From: Chrysaora quinquecirrha
Lineage: Eukaryota; Cnidaria; Scyphozoa; Semaeostomeae; Pelagiidae
Length of the DNA stretch: 64,000 bases
Assembly: GCA_014526335.1 (NCBI GenBank)
Contig: JACTAT010000310.1
Coordinates: 1 to 64,000, forward strand
Direction: 5' to 3'
The notes under the pieces are model-generated. The model saw only the letters and a list, made by a program, of their open reading frames with translations, made no database searches and was not told where the DNA came from. Within the stretch, counting starts at the first letter, position 1. Each line of letters starts with the position of its first letter. The position numbers and the translations under genes were made by a program. Shown here in pieces: positions 9,116 to 22,056 of this stretch.

Positions 9116-12100
9116 ATGGATTCCGCTGTCTTAAAAGATTCGGCTGAAGCTAATGTCGATGAAAGTGAAAGAATATCTGGTATTCAGAAACAAATAGAAA
9201 CGAATGTTATCTCAACAAAAAAGGTATGCAGCGTTTCTTCGATAAAAGATCAAGAAGGGAGATTTTCATGCAGGATATGTCAACGATTTTTCGCAACGAA
9301 CAGAGGTTTGAGTCAGCATTTGCGATGTTGCAGAAAAAAGTCTACTTTGGACAATATTGCTTCAAATTTGAGTGCAAATGGTTCTTTTCAAAGTGAAATT
9401 AGTTCAAAATCAAATTCAAGCGCTTCTCAAGAATTAGCGGTTAATACCGTTGATTTGCCGTTGCATCAGTCGAACTCGAACATCTCGCTTTCGCATTCTA
9501 CGCTTTCCGCGTCTGGTGCTCGACAGACTACTCTATATTCGAACGCGAATTTCGGCTCCTCTATCAACGGAGAAAGAGCATCTCAAGAAATAGTAACAAT
9601 AAACAATGAAAATCCTGAACTTGTTCCCGAATCAATCATCTGGGAAGTCACACAAGGAAAGACTTGATAGATATCATGAATGCTGTATATGATGAAATTG
9701 TTTATTGGAGACAAAACTTGTTTATGCTTCCAAATGGTGCAGTTGGAAAAGGTTTCTTAACTGAGATGACACGGTTGATAAATGCATGGAATAATGAATC
9801 TGAAAACCTGAAGGACATCGCCATAAAAGCTTTAATGGTCATGCCAGCGCTTCTTCTCCAGAAACCTTCCTATAAGTCTAAAGCAAAGCACCACAGTGAA
9901 TGCCTCAAACGTCGTTTGATTCAGTGGAAGGAAGGAGACTTTGACAGCATAATCAGGGAATGTAGAACGATTCAAGGAAAAATACTCCCTTTCAGAGGAA
10001 ATTTGCAGAGCCAAGAACAGTTATCAAAAACGTTTGCGAAGTTCATGTTAGCTGGAAAAGTGAATTCAGCGATGCGACTACTTGACAACAGTTCATCATC
10101 TGGTATTCTTGGTTTGTCTGAAGAAGTCCTCAAAGATCTGACTGATAAACATCCTCCATCTGCGTTAGCTGATGCCTCGGTACTCATGACTGGTGAGGCA
10201 CCTTTTGTAGACCCTGTGATGTTTGAAAATATCAACGAAGAAACTATCACAAGAGCCGCTTTGCATACGAAAGGAGCAGCTGGACCTTCCGGGGTTAATG
10301 CTGATGGGTGGCGAAGGATGCTTGTTTCAAAGAATTTCGGAAAAGCTGGAAATGAATTAAAAGTGGCATTAGCTAGATTTGCCCGTATTCTTTGCAGAAA
10401 AGTTGTCAACCGAGATTCGATTGAATCATATGTTGCTTGCAAACTGATTCCTTTGGATAAAAACCCTGGTGTGCGTCCCATTGGAATAGGAGAAGTGCTA
10501 AGAAGAATAATAGGAAAGTCGATCATATCGGTAATCAAACCTGACATTCTCAACAGTGCAGGCTCGTTGCAACTATGTGCTGGTATACAGGCTGGAGGTG
10601 AAGCGGCTGCTCATGCTATGCATGTCATATTTGAGGAGGAGGGAACAGATGCTTTGTTACTTGTGGATGCGACAAATGCCTTTAACTCTCTCAATCGTCG
10701 TGTCCTTCTCAACAACATCAAGTTTCTCTGTCCGCCAATGTCAACTTATGTAACTAACTGTTATGGGAAACCTTCTAGGCTGTTTATAACAGGTGGAAAA
10801 GAAATCAAATCTTCTGAAGGTACAACTCAAGGAGACCCTTTCGCCATGCCTGCCTATGCTGTTGGGATTGTGCCACTTCTACCCTTGTTAAAGCCAACTT
10901 TTGATGATCAACCATCACTTGTCAAACATGCAGCTTATGCAGATGATTTAGGAGGAGCTGGTAGTATCCATAACTTAAAGCAATGGTGGGAAAACGTTGA
11001 ACAGTATGGCCCACTTTTTTGGATACTTTCCTAAAGCTTCTAAATCATGGTTGATTGTCAAAGAGGACAAATTCGATGTTGCTGCTGAAGTGTTTACTGG
11101 CACAAATATAAACCTTACAAAGACTGGTAGAAAGTACTTAGGATCTTTCCGGGGAACATCTGCAGCTAAAGATAACTACGTCAGAGAGCTAGTTGAAAAA
11201 TGGATAATTCAACTCAAAACTTTATGCAAAATCGCAAAGTCCGAGCCACAAGCAGCCTATGCAGGGTTCGTTGGTGGCTTTAGGCACAAAATCTCTTATC
11301 ACATAAGAGTTATGCCAAACATCTCAGAGTTTCTCCAGCCATTCGACAAAGTAATCGATGACACTTTCATACCAGCAATCACGGAAGGTCATTACTGCTC
11401 CAAAGATGAAAGGTTACTCCTCAGCTTACCAGTCAAACTTGGTGGACTAGGAATTCCTATTTTCTCGCAGCTCTCAAAAATAGAATATCAAAACTCAAGG
11501 AAATTGACTGAACAGAGTTCTTCAAAAATAAAGGATCAAATCACGGAGTATCAGCTTGACTTTCGGATGCAGACAGTCGCAAAGAAGTCTTGTGTAAAAG
11601 AGAGAGAAGAGAAGAATAAAAAGTTACTGGACGATTTGAGATCCAGAATGGCAGCAGACATGAAGAAAGCAAATGAGATCTCGCAGTTAAAAGGAGCATC
11701 GTCATGGCTGACCAGTTTACCGCTAAAATCTGAGAACTTCTCTTTAAACAAAAGAGAATTTCACGATTCCATACGCCTCAGATACAGATGGAGGCTTAAG
11801 TTTATGCCTTCTACGTGTGTCTGCGGCAAACCGTACAACGAGGATCATGCAATGGCATGTCAGAAAGGTGGATACATCCATCATCGCCATAATGAGATCA
11901 GAGACTTGTTCGTCAAACTCGCAGAAGAAATTTCAAATGACGTTGAATGTGAACCACAACTTCAACCTTTGTCTGGTGAACAACTTCCACCGTCAACAAA
12001 TACCACTGATGAAGCTCGCTTGGATCTCAGTGTTCGCAGCTTTTGGCAGAGAGGACAGAGAGCCTTTTTTGATGTTCGGGTTTTTAACCCTTTTGCTCCT

Positions 12101-12454
12101 TCCTACCAAAACCAAAGATTGCAGAACTTGTTAATCGCAAACGAAAAAGAAAAGAAACGTGCCTATGGTCATCGTGCGATAGAGGTAGAGCATGGCTCAT
12201 TCACACCCTTGGTGTTTACCTCCCATGGCGGCTGTGGAAGAGAAGCAGACAGATTTATTTCAGAGCTAACGATTAAACTATCGGAGAAAAGGGACATTTC
12301 TCAATCTGTGGTAACAAACTGGGTTCGCACTAAATTATCTTTCGCAACAATCAGATCAGCAATCCTGTGCATCAGAGGTTCCAGGAACAGACGCGGTAAA
12401 ATAATAAGTGACGTTGACAACATCGAATCAGCAAACATGTATAAAATTGAGTAA
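9116..12454 (+). pseudogene. Non-LTR retrotransposon polyprotein: zinc finger, RT, restriction-like endonuclease (copy A)
   Basis: From ATG at 9116 the product starts with a C2HC finger (CRICQRFF..HLRCC, about 9270-9335) and a Ser-rich linker, then an RT. RT motifs are VRPIGIGEVLRRI, QAGGEAAAHAMH, motif A DATNAFNSLNR (about 10666), TTQGDP and motif C AYADD (10931-10945). The C-terminus has a CxCx7HxxxC knuckle (from about 11818), GGYIHHRHNEIRDLF, and a nuclease-like stretch ARLDLS..AFFDVRVFNPF. This order is that of R2/NeSL/HERO-type elements with a restriction-like endonuclease; the exact clade is not certain. Two frameshifts break it: one base lost near 9641 and one T gained near 11020. They cancel in frame, so the outer parts share a frame. 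The 3' end is near 12500. Confidence 0.8.
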
Positions 12455-12500
12455 TAAAGTGAAGTAAATGTAGAACTTAAATTATATTATATTTTTGTGA

Positions 12501-13129
12501 ACACATAGCAATGCAGTGACAATGTGCGAAGGTGCTACATAGCCCTCTCATTTTGTGATCAAGATGTAATGTTGACGACCAGTGCCAGTGTTACGACTTA
12601 ATTAAGTAGACCTGTTCAGAGAGAAGGTACTAGTAATGAGCCTCGAACGGGTGCAATAGCTTCATATTGTTGCATGCTTTTGCTGCATACGCATGACTGA
12701 CAAACCTCTTTAGTTGCTCAGTCATATCTTCTTCGTACGTGCACATTACGAATTCCTTATCATGTAACTAGGAAGATTGACAAACAAAAGATGCAACCCC
12801 CTTTATCGAGAAAAGGCCGGCGTGAAAATTTATCTTTAATTGAAACGAGGTAAATTTAGAACCTTCAATTGCTATCACAAGAATTAGGAATTTCTACTGC
12901 GCCCCACTGTCCTCCTTTAATCAAATGAAGATATCTTAAATGTAAGGAGAACTTCTAGAAACTTCTCACAGTACCCCATCAAAAACTGTGTGAAAATATT
13001 TTAAAATCGAGAGCAACGTTTTGTAACGTTTTGTCTAACATGTTTTAGAAGCCCGACCTAACTTGCTTTTTTGCAAGAAAGTCATGGTGTGAAATTTTTA
13101 TTCACGAAAATCTTGATGTTAGGATATTC
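12501..13129. other. Unassigned spacer between copies A and B
   Basis: No gene is seen. The sequence after the RT element's 3' end is AT-rich, with short direct repeats of GTTTTGT near 13018-13032. Confidence 0.4.
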
Positions 13130-13205
13130 CTGCATAAAGGATCGAACTCATAACCCTTAGCCAAAGAAACAAGCGTATTATTCCATTGCGCTGAACTAAA
13201 ATTTG
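13130..13205 (-). repeat. tRNA-like SINE head or decayed tRNA
   Basis: On the minus strand, an A-box-like TAGTTCAGCGCAATGG (13183-13198) is followed about 35 bases later by a B-box-like GAGTTCGATCC (13139-13149). Spacing and order fit an internal RNA polymerase III promoter. The T stem and acceptor stem do not pair properly, so a working tRNA is unlikely. A tRNA-derived SINE head is the better reading. Confidence 0.4.
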
Positions 13206-13760
13206 TTGCTCATTGGAATTTTTTTGGCATGCAATTCGTTTTGTCAATGATGCCCACTTACGACAGCGACTTCAAATGTTACTTCCTCATTTTTGTGGTT
13301 TATCTTTTGCAACGATTTTGGCTCTCTACACATGCCTTCCAGGAAAGCTCTCATATGTCTCTTGGACATATAATTAATGGTACCCATTAGCCATGTTTGA
13401 AGGATGAGATCAGCCCAGATCAGCCTGAAATCAGCCTATTAGCTTGCAGCGAATAGTGTAGAAGAATCCCACTTTGTTCTCACTTGTTTCATGTGATTTT
13501 AGCTGTTTTTGAGTTCTTCAAACTTAACAACGTGTATCTTTGTTACCCTTGTGGGAAGAAAAACGTCTATGTGAGCATAGTTTTACCCATCTATCTATCT
13601 TTGCATAATCTTTGCATACATACCACCCCAGACATACTTTAATGTTGTTCGAAATAAAAGGAACTTTGAAAATTGTTTGTATAGCTAACATGACAATTTA
13701 ATTATAAGCATCTTTCAAACACATAGAGCCATTATTATTTGTTTTTCAAATTTCCAACAG

Positions 13761-13934
13761 AAATCCGTAGATTCATTCATGGCACAGCTTAAAAAGCAAA
13801 TGACTTCATCAAGAGAAGGTGAACAACAAAACAAGGAAACCGAAGAAAATGAAGTTAGCAACGAAGAAATTCTCGATGACGACAACCGCGAAGACTACTT
13901 TTCAGAAAAAGATGGAGGAGAACATGAAGATGAA
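13761..13934 (+). CDS. Internal exon encoding an acidic, polar segment
   Basis: A 174-base stretch is bounded by a good acceptor (TTTTTCAAATTTCCAACAG, ending 13760) and a perfect donor GTAAGT at 13935-13940. It is open in phase 0 at both ends and encodes 58 residues rich in Glu, Asp, Gln and Lys, probably helical or disordered. I do not recognise the protein. It sits in the spacer found only once in the window, between the two duplicated units, and could be an exon of the same host gene as the tail at 15770-15956, but the phases need another exon in between. Confidence 0.45.
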
Positions 13935-14215
13935 GTAAGTCTATCCAAAAACTATAGTGAAAGACCCAATTATTGTAGTCACTTCAAGGACGAATGTTGG
14001 CGTTTAACTGAACAAAGGCTTGACATGGGTGTAAGCCCGCGGGTGGAAACTGGAAGGCATAAATTTTGAACCAATTTGAGTTTCTCGATAAAATTTAAAG
14101 GTTCCAAATTTTCCTAAATATCCAATGCAAAAATTTTTTCTTGCGGAGAACTTATATTGATGACATCATCATTCTTCCTTTTACACTTTTTTATAAAACC
14201 AAGCTGGGCCTAGTG

Positions 14216-14602
14216 GCCTAGGGCCTAGTTCTTAAAGTTCCTTATTTTTCGACTTCTTTGGAGACGATTGTAGTTCCACCAGTCCCTTAATAGTTCCTAC
14301 ATTTCAACTGCATATCTAGTGCCATAACTATTACAAAGAGACACTTGTTTCTAAGCAAAACTGGAAAATACTCAAGGAAATGTTTTATAAATGCGAAACG
14401 TACAATTAATTTGATTTTCGACGGCAAATGAATATGGAACCGGCTTTCTAATTCTTGATTGTTAATAGTGATAAAAATATTCAACGATGAAAAGGTTCTT
14501 ACTGATTTTCTGTTCAGTAGTACGGTAGTATACATAGCTAAGTTCTTTGCATTTACGGACCTTCTACACGAGGGTTCCTTATAAAATGGTTCCTTATAAA
14601 AA
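14216..14602. mobile_element. MITE-like repeat, family with GGTTCCTTATAAA ends
   Basis: The left part (TTCTTAAAGTTCCTTATTTT, GACTTCTTTGG) and the right part (GGACCTTCTACACGAGGG, GGTTCCTTATAAAA) closely match the two ends of the repeat inside the insertion at 22938-23350. The middle differs. It has no coding capacity; the ORF on the minus strand here is incidental. Confidence 0.45.
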
Positions 14603-14841
14603 CAGCGCATATCATATGTGAAACAGTTAAATCATCAGCCTCTCAAAAAATATTGATCCTGAATACCGTGAAGCTGTCTATGATATAGGTACAATGTTTG
14701 TTTACATTGCTGCATGCAATAATATATAAACTTTAGAAAGCAATGTGACCTTAACAAGATTTGTTAACTTTTGCCACGTTTTAGCATGAAATAAGAAATG
14801 CTTACGCTAGCAGAACACCATCACATGACAGCTCTATTTTA

Positions 14842-15051
14842 ATGTCAAATATGCAGAACATGTCTTTGTTTGATCATGCCATGTTTAAAAAACTTCAAGC
14901 AGGCAACAAAAATTATGTGTTGAGGGTATATGATGATAAAAAGCCAAGTCTTTGTGAAAGAGTTACCTGGATCCGATGTCCCAACGAATTGACAGCATGC
15001 ATGCATCCCTACGACCAGGACCCGTTGACCATAGGAACAATTTTTTTCTGA
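14842..15051 (+). CDS. Small ORF or terminal exon, unrecognised
   Basis: A 69-codon frame with a plausible acceptor (AATATGCAG ending at 14856) just inside it. The product has a compact mixed composition with Cys and Trp (ERVTWIRCPNELTACMHP), unlike the low-complexity chance ORFs nearby. No family is recognised. It could be a terminal exon downstream of 13761-13934. Confidence 0.25.
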   Translation: MSNMQNMSLFDHAMFKKLQAGNKNYVLRVYDDKKPSLCERVTWIRCPNELTACMHPYDQDPLTIGTIFF

Positions 15052-15160
15052 TTCTTTATTTCAAAAGTAGCTACAATCATCACCAAAAATATTAGGGCAC
15101 TATGTTCTAAGTTTGTTTTACGTTTAAAACCCGGTCCCATTACAACATATGTGGGTAATT

Positions 15161-15240
15161 ACACCCCCTCCCCAGACTCAATGTTGGGACCACTGTCAAT
15201 ATCGATTTTACCAACATTGAGTCGGAGGGAGGGGGTATGT
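15161..15240. repeat. Palindrome at the start of copy B
   Basis: The left arm 15161-15188 (ACACCCCCTCCC..GACTCAATGTTGG) and right arm 15211-15240 (CCAACATTGAGTC..GGAGGGGGTATGT) are near-perfect inverted repeats around a 22-base loop. The match to window position 1 begins inside the right arm. It looks like a transposon end or a break-prone hairpin lying at the duplication boundary. Confidence 0.75.
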
Positions 15241-15769
15241 GCATTTAGAGCGAGAATTTCAAAAAAATTCCAAGTGTCCCAGCATTTTTCGCAAGAATTG
15301 TAGCTAATACATACATATAGCTAATATGTATATCTATAACAATGAGTCGAAAGGGAATTCCCAACACGCTGTTGTCGTAAAATTTCCATCAACGTAGCTA
15401 ATTTGCGAGTTTTAGTTTTCTTAATTAGTTTTCTCATATTTTTGAGAGCACAACTAGATGATTTGTGATCTGCTGGCAACTGCGCTTGCTTTTAACATTG
15501 TTTGTATTTTCCGCTGATTTTTCCACCTGCATTTATAATAGCTCTCTCGCTTATGAATTTGAAGGCTTTAAACTGCTTTGATAATCAGAAGCCCTTGCAG
15601 AAATTTGTTTGAGTTTTTCAACATGATCTTTTCGGAGATGGGCATGGGCTTGTTCATTAAAGACTTTTTCACTGCTTTGATAACCAGAAACCCTGATGAC
15701 CATTTTTTGAGGTTTAAACAGGGTATTGTCGATTGTTTATACAGTATACTATACTTTTATCATTTGTAG

Positions 15770-15956
15770 GAACAGCAACATTCCAGACGAGGAAGACAAG
15801 TTATCTTGCCGTTGCGCTACAGATGAATTAATTCATTCTGAGTGAGTAAACGTTGTTTTAAAATTTAGTACAACATTTTGACATTTTTGCAGAAGTACAT
15901 CTCCAAATGGCAGTGCCACCAGAAAAGTTCCTCGACTAAGACCTAAATTTTATTGA
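15770..15956 (+). CDS. Two terminal exons of a possible host gene (copy B)
   Basis: Same structure as 553-740: acceptor ending 15769, exon 15770-15841, donor GTGAGT at 15842, acceptor TTTTTGCAG ending 15892, exon 15893-15956 with TGA. The intron is one T shorter than in copy A, in the pyrimidine tract, with no effect on the exons. Both exons are unchanged. Confidence 0.3.
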
Positions 15957-17127
15957 GAAAATAGAAGTTAAATTCAATTCATTTATTTAGCAATAGAATT
16001 ACAATTTAACGTTTACCAAAAATAGAAAATTAAGAAATATTCCTCTACTTTGAAAAACACGAAAACAATATTTCATATGCAGCTTTGTTGCCAATGCCCT
16101 ATTCAGTTTAACCTACCATAAATGGTTTTTTTAAAACAGTAACAATGACAATGAACCATCAATAACAATGATATTAATAAGAATGGTATGAATAAAGGAA
16201 AATAGGAGTGAAAATGAAAGAAAGAAACCAAAATAAAAGCAAGACCAAATGGAAAAGTAAAATAAATAAAAAATAGGTTGGGAACGGCAATGAAAGTACC
16301 AAATTATAAAGAGATGAGAGATAAGGGTTGGTTTGGGGTTAGCTACAATGAGTAGCTTTGATGTATTGATAATTATGGAAAGCACACCTAACATCGGCAT
16401 AGTTTTGTAGTAAGCATTTACGAAAGTGATTGTCAAAAAGTTTTTTAGACGATTTAGTTCTGATTCTGTGAGGTATACTGTTCCTGACCTTAAGGCCTTT
16501 GGAAGTGACAGCATTTACCTTTATATAAGTTCATATATAAAGGCCCATTTCAAATTTTTTACCATTCGCTGTACGCTAGCGCGCTGGCAAACAGAAAACA
16601 GCCATTGCTGAGTGAATTTTGACTGTTCTCTCAAGTTTAATTTCAGAGCGAAATGGCGAACCAAGATTATAATTACAGCTACTTATTACATGAATCAAAA
16701 AATCATAGATTAGAATCTTATTCAAACAACTTCGATTCATAGATTTGAAAATTGGCTGCTCAGTGTTCAGATGACACATTCCTTGCGCGATAAATGAGTT
16801 CTTCCATCGGAATGTTGGATCTTCTCGATCGGGAACCCCGAGCACTAATTACTGCTGCCCGCAAGAGAATTAACTTATCTTTCTCTTAACCCACGCACCT
16901 GTCTCACTACATGAGTGGCCATTTTCTCGCATAAAACACTCGAGAGCCCAGCAACAAACACTCCCGTACTCACTCTGCTGTTGTTGGTAAATATTAGCGG
17001 AGTAAAACATCTGCGCTCCTGTATGAGTATTCGATCATTATACTTTCTGTTCTTTTTGGATTTAATGCTTTTAAATAAGGTACCTAAGGTTTCGGTAGTT
17101 CTGAGCGAAGGGGTAGGATACTCTAAA

Positions 17128-17189
17128 ATGATGGTTAAATACCATCATCATTTACCCTGCTTAAATGGTTAAATACCATTTAAGCAGGG
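17128..17189. repeat. Paired hairpins, copy B
   Basis: Identical to the pair at 1910-1971, with both 8-base and 15-base arms and both TAAAT loops unchanged. Confidence 0.8.
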
Positions 17190-20077
17190 TCAATGTCGAA
17201 AGAAGCTATTCGCTTAAATGTAACAGTATACAGAGCGACTGAGCAACTGAGCAGTATTACAGTAGATGTTTGCCTTCTTCTAGGACCATCGCAAATTTAA
17301 TTAGGGTAGCTCAGGGGAAGCGTGGAAGCGAAGTAGCGCGTGCGTTCTCATACTTGTTAGAAATGAGACATAATAGAATGAAATATTTTGCAGTATACTG
17401 TAGAAGTAATTTTGCTTTCCCCTAGATTACTTACTTATACAGCAGAACAGTAGAGAAGCATTCTAGGCCCTAAGTAACATCTTAGAGAAAGCTTGAACTT
17501 CCCTTGCTATGGAAAACGAAAATCCCTTCGCTTTCGCTAATCGCACACTCATGGCTTACAGCGAATGCCAACGAGATCGAAAATTTTCAAAAGATTATAC
17601 AGAACCTCCGAAGGCGGGGAGAGGGTGCGAAGTATGCAATCAATCGAATGCAATCACTCAATAAAACTTTATAGAAATACCTCTTCCGTCCCTAGCCATG
17701 AAATGCAGGCAATGATTTTTTCAAAAAAATGTAGGAAAAAACTTTTCAGAACTTGCAGTTTCTTAATTTTCTCCCATTTTGCTACTCAAAGTTTCTTAAC
17801 AGTTTCTAAAATTTGAATAGAGTCACACAAACGTCCAGTACATCTTTTGATTAAGAATGATTGTTTGCTTGAATTGCATGACCTGGAACGAAAGAAGTAT
17901 TTCCATACTATACATACAGTGTATCGTAGTAACTTAGAAGAGTGTCAACATGATAACAATGAAACCGTTTTCAAAAGTTTGCGTTTCCAGTTGCAGTATC
18001 TTGCAGACGGGCATTAAAAACAATGCACAGAAATCATTGCATTTTCATTAGAAAACATATTGGTGTAGGCGGGATCTTAAAGTTGGAATGATAACCATTA
18101 AATTGAATGTCAAAACGATGGTTTATATTTGGACTGAAAATGTAACGAAAAGAAGACATAATTTCTTATGTAGTCTTTGTCAACCGCTTAATTGCGCAAC
18201 ATTTCTTTTAGTTTATTCGAAAATTAAAAACTTATTAAAACTTATTGCTGTGCAGAAAAGTTTGGTCGGAAACTCTGGAATTCACACTTATTTGCTCTGC
18301 ACCCTTGCGTGTAAGAAAGATTTCAAGTCACAGTGTTTATGGGCCTTAATTTTAGATATCATTAATTTAGTTTAGTTCAGTATATAGCATACATCATGTA
18401 ATTTGTGTCTGTCTCATCTCTTTCTCAATGTGACTTCAGTCACATACACCAGTTTAACAAATATTACAACATTAAAGACAAAAAATATAATTCTACCTAT
18501 CTCTTATTTCAGTTAAAAGTGACATGGTTAACAAAAGCATCTGAAGATCGACCTTCTTAGAACACAAATAAAAAACAGCTTTTTTCAAAGCTACCACATC
18601 AACCATATACCTGTTTGTTCAACCAATGCAGCAAATTGTTCTGCCATTATCTTTACTGTTGTAGAGCTAAAGTTTTCATAACCAAAAAGGTAACAGGGAT
18701 TATTTCTGCTTCCTATACTTCACTTTTTTTATTAGAATACTATAAATTTTGTCCAGGCTCAATATTCTTAAGAAATGTTCGGTGTTCGTTACACTACGCG
18801 TGCAAAAGCGTGTAAAAAGTGCGTTTTAGTTATCAGCACAAATGACTTTTCAACGCATTTAGAGTTGCATCAGGCGTTAAATTGGGTTAAAACATTTGAG
18901 ATATTGTTACAAATTGGTAAAAAATTCCGTTTTTTCTATATAATATGGGTACCACGAGAAACAGAATTTATTGGTAGACATGGGTGGGTTTGGAAAAACT
19001 GGGCAGCACGTCTAGTCATTTGAACAATGAAGTACCCCAGGAAAATCTGTTCAAAGGTTACAGGTACATGAAAATTGTCGGCTATTAGCAATAATCGGCC
19101 CTCACGAATGCTCAAGTGAAGGGCCAAGGATAAGTTTCGAAGAGAAACAACAACGAATGACATGGCATGTTTTCCTCCCATTGCATGTGTTGAATCGCCG
19201 GGCCGCAGTTTCGCAACCTAGTTTGCCGCGCATTTTGCTCAATAAGATATTGCTTTTCATGTCTATGGCACGCAATTAGCGCCAAAATATGAGCTTCAAT
19301 TTTGAAGCTAAATTGTTTAAAATTAATATCTGACACTGCAATATAACTCTTATTATCAATTAGCCCTGGTACCCTTCGATGCCGGGTTGATCGATTCTTG
19401 TATCAATCGACTTTTGTTTAGCCGAATCGTACAACTAATACGCATAGCGGAATTTTTTCATGTATTTTGTTCTATAACCGCATATATTCACCGAGCATGG
19501 TTATAGTTCCAGACGAGCTATCAGCTATGTCCACATTTGCTGCCAGTCCATCTACGACTTCGTCATCAAATTGAATGTAGAATTCACTAGATTTGGTTCA
19601 GTTGAATAAGGGCAGAGAACATAGGCCAACCTTGTTTCAATCAAGAAGACCGTTCATGTTAATTTTGTTTTGTCAATGTTACTGTTATGTTTTGTTATTA
19701 AAAAATTAAGAAATGTTTAATTGAATGGCTTTCTTTATCAATTCTTATCTCGTTCGTTTGATGGTTGTGCCAATGTTTGCATCATAATGGATCACTTATA
19801 TAATACTGATAGGACAGTACAATCTTCCTTGTAATGATTTACATGTTGGATCCACTCTTTTTTTATAAGAATATTGTTTATAAGAATAATCAGGCTCAGA
19901 ATCATCAAATTTTGTGAGAATATGCTCAGCCTCGGCTCGCATTATTTGTGTCTCATTTTTCAGCAGTTGCCTGTTTTGCAATGTTAAAACGAAACTTCAT
20001 GATTGTTAAAACAGCATTCTCATTGTTATAATGATAGTTGAATTTAATTTAACGGCAAAAACGACAACTTTTATACG

Positions 20078-20125
20078 GCAAAACATGTTTCGGACATGCA
20101 CTGTCCATCATCAGTTGATAAATTT
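20078..20125 (-). ncRNA. Hammerhead ribozyme of a Penelope-like element (copy B)
   Basis: It has the same CUGAUGA core, stem II GGACA/UGUCC, GAAA and ACAUGU as copy A. The distal part of stem I has changed, so the remaining pairs are CAA/UUG plus UUUAU/AUAAA across a larger bulge. The core is untouched while the flanks drifted. Confidence 0.72.
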
Positions 20126-20150
20126 AAAATTATTACAACGGTTAATTTTA

Positions 20151-20640
20151 TAATTCGCCAACATAAGATGCAGTACTGCATCCAGCGCAAGAAAATTTGT
20201 AAATTACACGAGCCCGAGACACTTGGGCACAGAATCCTTCACCCCAAACATATTACGAAGCTTAAACGAAGTAAATACGAGTTTAATATCGATATCTGTA
20301 CAATACTGTTGAACTAGGTGTTTGATTTTACGTTGAGCAACGAGAGAGTAACGACCAATATATGGAAGCTTATAATAGCATTTGTTATCAGACGCAGTAT
20401 GATTCCTTAGTTGATTATCCTCACTAGGGGTATCGCTAACTTTGTCTAGATACTTACGAACAATATTGTCGACGATATATGATGGGTACAGATTCTTATT
20501 AAAGATGGAAGTAAGCTTCTTAATATCATTATCAAACCCAGAACGTGTATTATTAATCTTGTAAGTCCTATCACCGAGAGTTCTAATCAAGCCTATTTTG
20601 TACGAAAACGATGTAAAACCATAAACCATATCATGTTTGG
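20151..20640 (-). pseudogene. Penelope-like element remnant (copy B)
   Basis: Same element as at 5885-6548, but a deletion removes the 3' half of the nuclease. The reading frame runs through the linker and the first part of GIY-YIG (LVFTSFKLRNMFGVKDSVPK) and then stops, so the YVGET core is missing. There is a 3-base insertion at about 20472 relative to copy A, which keeps the frame. Confidence 0.72.
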
Positions 20641-22056
20641 AAAAATACGAATACTTTAAGAATATATTCAGGCTCAAAACGAAATTTTCTTAAGAATATT
20701 GAGGCTGGGTAAAATTTCGGTATTCTTATAAAAAAGAGTATATATACACCCCGGGGGTGGGGGGTACTTAGTATAATTTGGGTATGGGTATGTGCCGCCC
20801 ATATGGGTGGGTTTTGGGCACTGAAATACTCTAAACATGGGTATAATTTTAACCAAAACCCCATAAAAGTGGGTGGCAAATTAAAGAAAAGTCGAAAGTT
20901 TAACTTTAATTCGGTTAGAATAGTGGCAAAATCGCATCAAAGATGTTCGTAGTACAATATCAAGCCTAATAAATAGGTCTAGAAAGTCTTATTCTCATAT
21001 TCCGATTATTTCTGCTCATAAAATAGGGTCGTTTCTGCAAAGGTTTACATTATAAGTGGGTGGGTTTCCAAAATGTCCTCCTTTTGGGTCCTGGTCCTAT
21101 GTTCTCCTTATAGGTCCTGGGTCATTAAATTCAGGTATGCCCAACTAAAAAGCAACATGTTGATTAATTTGACGTCAACATTGCTTCAAGAAATCGTAAT
21201 CCCGTCGCATTTTATTTCAATTCTACTATACCTATTATTCGATTCTTTTAATATATATATATATACTAGCCCTGATACCCGTCGATGCCCGGTTGAATTT
21301 TTTCAACTTCTATATAATATAAAACCGAACTGTTTGTATGCATGCATGTAGTGTATGTATGTTCGCTTTTCTCACTGATCTCTATAAATAGACACATCAT
21401 GGGACTGAGGCAAAATATGGGATCGAGGTTCTTTGTTACCAAAAGAAAAGGTCAACGCAACAACTTCGCATCAAAGCAAATAGTGATGGGTTGTTAGGTC
21501 GCCACCCAGAAGGTGGAAAATTGTTCTATGGTGCCAGAAATAAATCTCTGTGTACAAGAAAATGTCGTCTGTGATTTTGATGTTTCGTGAATATGGCGTG
21601 GATGGCAAATAACTAAGGTTTGTTGATTATTTTGTTATTTAAAATGCAAGTAAAAACAATTCGCAAGTCGCCAGCACGCGTAACCAGTCACCCAAGAATT
21701 GATAAGAGAGATGCAAATAGCAAATAGATGCGAGTTGAAGGGATGAACCAGTCATTCTATTCATCATTAGATGAAACCAAAAAATTCTGTTTTATTTGGT
21801 TTCAGCTGATGTTTTTTTACGATTTTGCCCTCAAAGTATCATCATTTCAACATTTTTGCCCACAATATTTATGGCGCCAAGTTTATCGTGGCAAGTTGAA
21901 TACGGTCTCCATGATTACTTTGTTATTAGGTGTGAACCCTCCACAACTTGACAACAGGTTGCGGTGCCAATCATCAGATTCTGAAAGGACGACTTTCCAT
22001 TCATAAAAGTTGAATCCCGTATTGTTTAATAAAGTATCATGAGAGTTGTTAATGAA

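Larger units (their letters stand above)
1..12500 (+). repeat. Large duplicated unit, copy A
   Basis: The sequence from position 1 reappears almost base for base from 15218 onward, in the same orientation. The match runs through the two-exon tail, the X repeats, the PLE fragment, the unknown minus-strand ORF and the RT element. The left end lies outside the window, because position 1 falls inside a palindrome that is complete only at copy B. Most differences are single-base homopolymer changes, such as a run of 14 G near 2394 against 4 G near 17617, plus a few clean indels. Copy A keeps segments lost from B: about 3565-4200, 4436-4575, 5584-5645 and 5740-6090. It could be a real tandem duplication or two haplotypes placed in series. 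Confidence 0.9.

Noticed and set aside
9972..10553. 193-codon minus-strand ORF
   Set aside because: Exact antisense of the retrotransposon RT; a shadow of the coding strand, repeated in copies B and C.
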